DNA from: Parus major
Taxonomy: Eukaryota > Chordata > Aves > Passeriformes > Paridae
Length of the DNA stretch: 64,000 bases
NCBI RefSeq assembly: GCF_001522545.3
Contig: NC_031797.1
Coordinates: forward strand, 1-64,000
Reading direction: 5' to 3'
Shown: positions 56,389-64,000 of the stretch, one piece after another
How the letters are laid out: the number at the start of each line of letters is the position of its first letter
Position numbering within the stretch: the stretch's first letter is position 1
The notes under the pieces: model-generated
The model's database searches: none
What the model saw: the letters and a program-made list of their open reading frames with translations, nothing else
What the model was told of the DNA's origin: nothing
Position numbers and translations under genes: made by a program

Positions 56389-59300
56389 CTATGTGCTGCC
56401 AGTGTTCTGCCCATCACCTTCATCATTAGGACCTGAAACAATAAAAGTAGTTCTTGATCATCAGAAATACCTTTTATTTCTTGCCTTGCCTTAAGAGACC
56501 CATCCCAAGCAGCCTACATAAGTCTCAGATTCAGGTGTTCAATGAGAGATGAGAACTGTACAATTCCTCCACCCCCACCTTGCATATGCCTTCTCCAGGC
56601 ATATCTTCTTTGACTGTAGAATTTTATATTCTTAACTAATCTGGCTCAAGAATCCCTGCAGCATCCCAAAACCTAAAAGCTCAGTTTCCAACCTCTTCAA
56701 CCTTCCCACTGCTTTTGTTCATATTCATTCCTCTTTTTTCCCCCTTCTGTGAATCAGGATGGAGGACTGTCAAAGGCTGGATGTTCTCAGCCACATGAAA
56801 GCAAAGCACAGGTGACTTCCAAAGTTGAGAGTACAAAAGGAAGCCTTCCTCAAACTGAAGACTAGTATTTTTCTTAAATTATGGTCTCCTCATGCACAAA
56901 AAAGAAACATTATACTCCTTCCATACCCCTTTGTAAACCCTTCTGCTTTCCAAACAGCTCACCACTGAAAGGTCAGTCTGCATGCTGTCTACTGATCTTG
57001 AGTCATCTCAGGTTTTATGTGCAACTCTTGGACATGATGAAGGCAAAAATGAAACTCAGAACCACCCTAAGAAATCCTATATATGATAAAAAGCACAGAA
57101 AACCTCTGCTAAACTGTGGCATGTAACTCAGAGGCAGCACAGAGGCCTTCTACCAGTTTGGAGAAGAAGCAAGAAGTAGCTGCATTCAAAAAGGAAAACT
57201 TTGCAATAGTCCTACTCCATAGACATACACAAAGAGCACAGTCTGCATTAAGAAATGACACAGAAAAATGCATGGAACACAGGAAACACCATTGTTTCTT
57301 ACTTACCACTTCCAACTGATCCTGAAGGTGCAATGACATCATCATCACTGTCTTCCTCATTTGACTGTGTTACCTCTGGCTCAGGTGCTACATTCTTGAC
57401 TTCTTGCTCTTGTTCCACTCTACTGCGCAAGGCCAAGATCCGATGGTGCAATGCAGCATACAACTGCCCTGTATCTTTAGAGCTTGCCTGCATTTTTAAA
57501 TATTCAGAAGTAAGAAAAAGGTGCATGGAATTGTAACACAATAAAACACTGCTGACATAATGGATTAATGACATAATGACACCAGTTACGCCAAATTTCA
57601 CAATATACTTTTTCTCAAAGTGTTTTTCAAACCAGCCAAATAGGCTGTGGTACACGCAGCAAGACATTAGATATATAGAACTCTAGTGGTGAGAGTATGT
57701 TCCTGTGCTTAGCTCCGACTTTCTCTGGTTAACATACCCAGTAGTTGCTGATCTCATACAGCCTTCTTCACAAAGAAATCACACATCTTTCCTGACACCA
57801 CCCGAAAGCTCATATTAAAAAGACCTTCAATTAAAATCTTGCAGATTTTTGCTGGCTTGTCAATAATTCAACTTCACACATTAGTTAATTGTTATCAAGC
57901 CAAATGTTTCATGAAGCACTGGCATAAAATTTCAATATGAGATACAACGAGAAAACTCAATGGACAGTCAGGCAGGCAAACATTCCAGGTTTTTTCTGAA
58001 GAATCTCTGTTTCAGAGGGAAGCATTTTTGACAACCTGTCAAATTCTTTCATAAAAAATAGTTTCCATCTACTGCATCTGACATTTGAATCTTTCACCTC
58101 TGTATCCGCAAAATTCCCCTGCAATGAACTATAATGAAAAAATAATTCCAAACAAGATACTTTGTATCAATACTAAAATCAAGAGTGAACAACCTGATGA
58201 CAGATTAACTCAAAACTTTCAAATCTAGAAAAATATGGAGAAAAACTCATCCAATAATTTCACTTATTTTTCTTCATCAATGCATATTTGGTATCATCAA
58301 GTTCCATTGTGGGACTACAGATCCCAGCCCTACAAACCTAACGCCACAGGGAAAGCTGACCATTTGTTGATGCTCTCAATTTCTGATCCCCAGGAACACT
58401 AATTCTTTTGCAACATCTTGTGTAGAACCAGCGTAAATCAAAAGAATGTGTTCAGACGTCTCCAAATCTGTAAGCGCTTTAGGGAATGAACAACCTTTCT
58501 TGCTGACTGTATGATTAGATCCCCAGTGTTTTAGTAATTCTGACTGGGATGGCTGTTCCACATTTAGCAAGCACAGAAATCACTTTCACTTCCTGTTACT
58601 GCTTTAATACTCTGCATCAAAAGAAAATCAAAGTTAAAATGTGTAACCCTTAAGTACTAATATGATGGTTTTGACAGTATTAGTGTTTCCTTTCCAGTGG
58701 ACACCTATCCATCCTCCCGCACAGCAGACAATGAGAGGCTTCCTGTGGTGATAGTTTCAGTAATTTTGGTTAAACTACTGCATAAAATCTATGAAACAAT
58801 GCCCATTTTTCTTAAATCAGAAAACAATCTACATTAAACACTATAGCTAGAGTCTCAATATGTGTGGAAAAGATCCCATGACTCCATGGGCAATGCTTCG
58901 GACAACCTGGCTTCCTAGGGCAGCTTTTGATGTAGCATTTGCTCACAACTAGTCAGCAAGACTTTTTAGACAAGCAAATCCTCCAAGTGCCTTGTCTTTG
59001 GGGCAGGGGTGATGCAAAGACAGTGTAGGGTGCAAAGAAAAATGGGAATGCTACTTCAACTACAGTTTAAATAAGCACCAACTTCAGTAGGACAGTTAAG
59101 ACATAAACAAAAAACAGCACTCACTGATATAAGAAAAACTTTCACTCCTTGGTCCTCTGTATCCATGGCGGTGATCCGGATACTCTTCTCACTGGCTTTA
59201 TCAATCTGCATCTGAGCCCAGAGCTTGGTATTTAAGATTAACCTGAGACTCCCCTGAGTCCTCATCACTAAAGCCAAGTTACAAGATCAGTTAGGTAGAA

Positions 59301-62300
59301 AAAGACACATCAAGAAGCTCAAAATAGTCAAGACACTTTTTATTGTACAAAGGTTTCAGTCTTTCTACAAATAAGGCCTCTTGGGCTTCTGTCACAACTG
59401 TAAACGAGAAGAATGTAGCCTTGTGCTGGTTTTGGCTGAGGTAGAGTTAACTTTCTTCCCCATCACTGGTATGGAGCTGTGTTTTGGGTTTATGCTGAAC
59501 ATACAGTTGATAATATAGAGGTGTTTTTGTTATTGCTGAGCAGTGCTTGCAAGGCCTTTTCTGCTGCTTTCACACTACCTTCATACTACTACAGTGATGA
59601 GGAAGATGGGAGTACGTGGGAGGTTAGGGGCAGACACAGGTGGGACAGGTGACCCAAACTGACCAAAGGGATATTCCAGACCACGTAACACCATGCTCAG
59701 AACATAAAGCAGAGGTAAAATGAGGAAGGGAGGATGTTTGGAGTGATGACATTTGTCCTCTCAAATCACCATTACGTGTGATGGGATCCTGCTGTCCTGG
59801 AGATGGATGAACACCTGCTTGCCCATAGGAAGCAGTGAATTAATTTCTAGTTTTGCTTTGTTTGCATGCACCTATTTTGCTTTCTTTATTAACTGTCTTT
59901 ATCTTAACCCACGAGTCTTCTAACTTTTATACACTTCCAATTCTCTCCCTGATCCTGCTGGAAGGGGAGTGAGCAAGCAGCTGCAAGGGGCTTGGTTGCA
60001 GTCTAGGCTTAAAGCACAAGGCTATTAAAGATTTTAAGTGACATCAAAAGCTATTTAGTTTGAAGCCTTACATGCTAATACATTAAAGTTTAGCAGTTGT
60101 ATATGAGCAGATAATCTCAGGCTAATGCACATTCTTGACAGCCTGAACAATCACGCACTATTCAAACAGACTTCCTCCACACCCATTTGGATGGGGACAA
60201 GCAACCCATCCAAAACAGCCAGATCTGAATGATGTTACCATCAATTTCTAGGCAAATATTCTAGTTACTAAACATGGCTTTCTTTTATGGGGGGACAAAG
60301 TAAATAGAACATCTGCCACAACAGAAGGGTATGAAGATACTCTCTTTGGAGGCAATATTCACAAACTGAAGCAAAAGAAAAAAAGTCCAAACTGCTTCTG
60401 AGCTGCTGGAGCTAAGACAAACTAAAGTGAATGTTGCTGTGGTGTCAAGGAAGAACCTTATAAAAATAGCATGACTGTCATCCAGTATCTCATTTCCCCT
60501 GCTTCCCCTTACCCAGTCGAGACTGTAATGTTCCATCATCTGTTGAGGCCATATCATTGAGTCTCAGGAGCCCTCGACCTCTTTCCACCCAAGACTGAGA
60601 GCTTTTATCAAATACAAACAGCTTGCACTGAATCTGTAATAGAAAATACGTTACAGAAAATATATCTGTCATAGTGGTTGATTAAGTAATCATATATTTC
60701 TTAGTCACCTACAGCTGGTTAAAAAAATATTCAGATTTCATACTGAAATTTTAAATTGTTTATAGCTGTGGAAACCAAAACAGTCATCCTCTCTTTTGCA
60801 ATAAATTTCTCAAAATATGCTGTCTATTTTCATCAGGTTTTATTAAAAGAAGCTATATATTCTTACAGAATAAGAGGGTTCAGGATCAAAACAACAAGTA
60901 ATTTTCAGGTAAGATAGAAACTTTCACAGAGGTAACTTAATTTCTTAAAAGACTGCTTTTTATCAGCCAGTTCTTTTAAAAGCCTTAGGTAAAAATTGCA
61001 CAACTGAAGATGGTATTTGCTGCTGGGAAGCCCCAGCAAATATAATGACAGCAAAGCAGAATTCTTCCTGTAAAGAAGCAAAGGATGAACAAACATGTTA
61101 GCTCATTATCAATTCATTACCAAAGCCTGAACCACACAAAGTCATTAATAAGTGAGGTATTTTTACTGCCTCCTTACAGGGTTAATAGGTTATAAAATTC
61201 AGAAAGCATATGTATTTTTTCAAACAGTAGGAATACTCCTCTTTGACTTACAAGCTCACTTTTTCTTCCATGCCAAACATCTCTACTCTGTATTGCCCTC
61301 TCTAATCCAACTTCACTGTTACTCCTGAGGTTTTATACCTCAAATCATCACCCCTCAACTTCCCCACAGATGAACGTGCACTAAGTGGAAAAGATACTTC
61401 TATTTTCATTCATTCCACTTCTCACTTTCTTCACCCCAAAACATCTAGCTCTGTATGTTTCTGCAACATTAACATAGTTCTGTCTGTACAAGTCCCATTT
61501 GGAATTTTAATGCATTACTTTTCATAAGAAAAAAAGAATTAAAGTTAGGCAAGAGGTCTGTTAAATTACAACATATTCATGCAAGTCAGTCCTCTACTAA
61601 ATATACAAACAATTGCCAAAAGTTGTGGTTTTCATAACTAAAACAGGATTCTTATCTCTTCAGTGTCTTGTTCAATTATGTGAAGCATCCAGACGTTTCT
61701 GAATTACACAGAAACAGAAATGTACCAGAAGAACCACTTAAAGGTCGTTTATGTCTGGTAAAACCAAGTCCAAGAAGATAAACATTATAGCATATAATTT
61801 TGTAAGGTAATATAAGTATAACTGATAGGCATTAGATACTGATAGTACAAATGTTTGGTGTTAGAATAGAGCATCATGTCTGTAAGAATAAAAAAGCTGC
61901 CCTTGAAAATAACACTGTTCAAATGCTGAGAAACAAAATATCTCAAGAAAAAAGACAAGCTATAATTGGAAGATAAAGAGAGATGGGAAAAAATACATAT
62001 ACCACTTTATTTTATATGAAAACCCTTCATATTTTTCTTAAGGATATACTGGAGTTAGTAAGTATATTTAAGTTAATGAATAACTACAATGCTAAATATA
62101 TCATGATTAAAATCAGGAGTCTAGGTCATGACCAAATATCATTCTACAACATCACTAATTCAATTAAGTACCTCAAGCCAAATTCCTGAGTGTTTGTGAT
62201 ATAGTTTCTGTTTTGCAAGAAACTAGACTGCTGGCACAAATAGTCCATTCCAAGTTTTAGAAAATCTTCAGTAGTACAACAATTAAAGAACTTAAAAACA

Positions 62301-63682
62301 TTTAGTTCATTTAAATTTTCTTCAAATAATTGTCTCATAGAAAATAAAAGCTTCTATGTGATGGATTCAGGAAAGAATCCTTATAGGCCATCCAGGTGTA
62401 TCCTTAAGACGCTGAAATTTATTCAGAATGAGGAAATTAAAAAAGAATGGACAACAAGTTAATAAATAAGGATCTGATATAAATATCGAAAGTCTGCATT
62501 TTAACACAAGAAAATACATTAGAGATATAGAGGAAGGCTGAGTTGTAGGGAATCAGATGGTGTGCATTCACTGGACATCCATATAAATCCCCACAAACTC
62601 AGAACTCCTCTATCAGTTTCTTACCTGTAAGACGTTACTTTCAGCTTCCTCCCCAGTAATCACTTCTACCTTCGCTAATAAACACTTCCTTGCTGTTGCT
62701 TTAGTATAGGCTGCTGCAGACTCTGCCAGTGATTCTGAAATATTATTAGCTGAACAACATTTTGAGAGTCTGAGAATGATTAGCATGAAATTTTATACGA
62801 TGTATAAAGGTCTCACACAAGTACACACCATGATTTTGAGACCTTCTGAAAAGTATAGAAGACAGACCTTAAAATAGAACATGTAAAAAAGAACTGAAAG
62901 CTGAAGCTAAAGCTTGTCTTTTAGTACTTGTTTTACAAGCATAAGGGACAAAAGAGGTAAGTTCTCAAGAAGTTTTGTCCCTACACACAGTAGTTCAAAA
63001 CCTTTGCATAGACATTTGCTTATCTGTAGATATTCCAGCAGTACTGATACTCTTGCCAGCCATACAGCTGTGCCTATGCATGGACAGTGCAATTAGTTTT
63101 CCAGTTTCATTTGGCCTTGCAAGCAGCTTAATGAAGAAAATCTATAGTTCCCAGAATTTCCATAGTATCTTGACAATTTGAAGTCATAGAATCCAGCAAA
63201 CAGTTCTGAGCTCAAGCAACATGTGGGGCATCCACTCAATGCAATACACATTTGACTCAGAAATTCAGTCACTTAAAAAAAAGTTTGCCACATTTCTCCT
63301 ATGTTCTCTTCCAAGTCTTAGTACCAGTTCTGTTAATTCCCTCTAATTTTATTCTCTTGAAGATATTACCACAAAATGACAAGGAAAAAGACAGTGCAGC
63401 CTGTACATGTTTAATATTAGAGGATCTACAGCATCTAGCAACTTCCACACCCAGCCTTTGGTTACAGTAGACAGTAAAGGCAACATAAAAATTTTACGTT
63501 TTTGAAAAGTAACAGGATATTGAAAAACACAGTAATTTAAAAAGGGATTAACTACCATTACTAATATTTTGTTTTTCACCTTTTTCTGGTGTGGCCTCCT
63601 GAGAAGACGATTCAGACCCAGACTCTGTAGAAGCATTCTCCTTATTACTCTCTGTACTACCTTCATTTGATTTTGGTGGACT
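56389..63682 (-). CDS. RANBP3: Ran-binding protein 3, last six coding exons (partial)
   Basis: Exons on the minus strand: 63682-63580, 62734-62625, 60633-60513, 59267-59125, 57487-57307, 56432-56389 (TAG). Phases 1, 0, 1, 0, 1 close throughout and give 233 codons. The first exon is a Ser/Glu-rich linker. The next four encode the Ran-binding domain (KCLLAKVEVITGEE, CKLFVFD...SWVERGRG and QGSLRLILNTKLWAQM regions). Then comes a coiled, acidic tail with EEDSDDD. RANBP3 is a nuclear cofactor that binds RanGTP, CRM1 and RCC1 and promotes CRM1-dependent export (known). The 5' exons with the nuclear localisation signal lie beyond 64000. An LTR sits in the intron between exons 60513 and 59267. Confidence 0.93.
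59422..60018 (+). mobile_element. ERVL-type solo LTR in RANBP3 intron
   Basis: 597 bp, TGTGCTGGTTTTGGCTGAGG...AAAGCACA. It has the conserved avian ERVL LTR phrases around CCCAAACTGACCAAAGGGATATTCCA and TATCTTAACCCACGAGT. Flanks AGCCT (59417-59421) and AGGCT (60019-60023) match in 4/5 bases. Opposite in orientation to RANBP3. Confidence 0.88.
60634..62624 (-). other. RANBP3 intron
   Basis: AT-rich intron between the exons ending at 62625 and starting at 60633. No repeat family or nested gene was recognised. Confidence 0.7.
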
Positions 63683-64000
63683 CTATCACAGAAATAAGAG
63701 GAGGTAAACAGAAAAGGAAAAACGTACACTAATTCTGCTAAACAAGACTAGTGATCAAGTACTGAGGGCAACTCCAGTATTTATAAGCCATACAGCAAAA
63801 AAAAAAATCTCACGGACAACATGTTCTCACAGTCAAAGTTATGCTACTACCTCAGCCAAGGAACTAAATGGAGTGTGACCTAAAAACCAGTTCAAATTAT
63901 TTTCCCTTGAACTGATAAAAAATTTCAATCCTAATTTTGAGGCTATTTAATTTGCTTTGTTCAACACAGCAAGTAAATTTCAACTACCGCTACTCATGGC
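63683..64000 (-). other. RANBP3 intron at right edge
   Basis: Upstream of the acceptor CTGTGATAG at 63683. No further exon was recognised before the window ends. Confidence 0.6.

Overview
The window looks like bird nuclear DNA, most likely from a songbird. Reasons: genes of a gene-dense avian microchromosome type (GP1BA, KLHL33, NDUFA11, RANBP3), two CR1 LINE tails, GC-rich minisatellites and a dense cluster of avian endogenous retroviruses (ERVs). It is a draft assembly with N gaps at 1839-1938, 3653-3752, 19112-19938 and 21829-22104, and a single N at 25803. No CRISPR array, rRNA or tRNA gene was seen.

Layout. 1-1838: two tandem repeats (21-bp and 41-bp units) and no gene. 1939-3652: an isolated contig between two gaps whose ends are a perfect 95-bp inverted repeat. 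3753-28960: an ERV graveyard. It holds (i) a minus-strand gammaretrovirus-like provirus with a tRNA-His primer site, open gag and protease and a damaged reverse transcriptase; (ii) remains of a class II provirus with a tRNA-Lys1,2 primer site, carrying a solo LTR of its own family in opposite orientation; (iii) a decayed class I pol-env element (11149-21303) broken by six solo LTRs, most with recognisable target-site duplications; (iv) an LTR, tRNA-Lys3 primer site and gag start directly after that env; (v) a 1,175-bp exact copy of the env-LTR end 5,978 bp downstream. 28961-34340: old non-coding sequence with one LTR-like element.

The right half holds the host genes. GP1BA (34341-36488, +) is a single-exon platelet glycoprotein Ib alpha gene. 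KLHL33 (39074-42490, -) has four coding exons and a probable upstream non-coding exon; it faces GP1BA tail to tail. NDUFA11 (44900-48150, -) has four coding exons and starts in a CpG island. RANBP3 (56389-63682, -) contributes its last six coding exons, with the 5' part beyond the right edge. NDUFA11 and RANBP3 are also neighbours in human (19p13.3), whereas human GP1BA and KLHL33 lie on 17p13 and 14q11.

The host genes do not form a functional pathway: they cover platelet adhesion, a Cullin-3 adaptor-like kelch protein, a complex I subunit and a nuclear-export cofactor. Exon joins for KLHL33, NDUFA11 and RANBP3 were derived by hand from splice signals, codon phase and family similarity; all phases close correctly. 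The most unusual observations are the six-fold nested ERV, the exact duplication that shares a solo-LTR insertion, the inverted-end contig, and a GPIb-alpha cytoplasmic tail that carries a short repeat containing an ITIM-like tyrosine motif.
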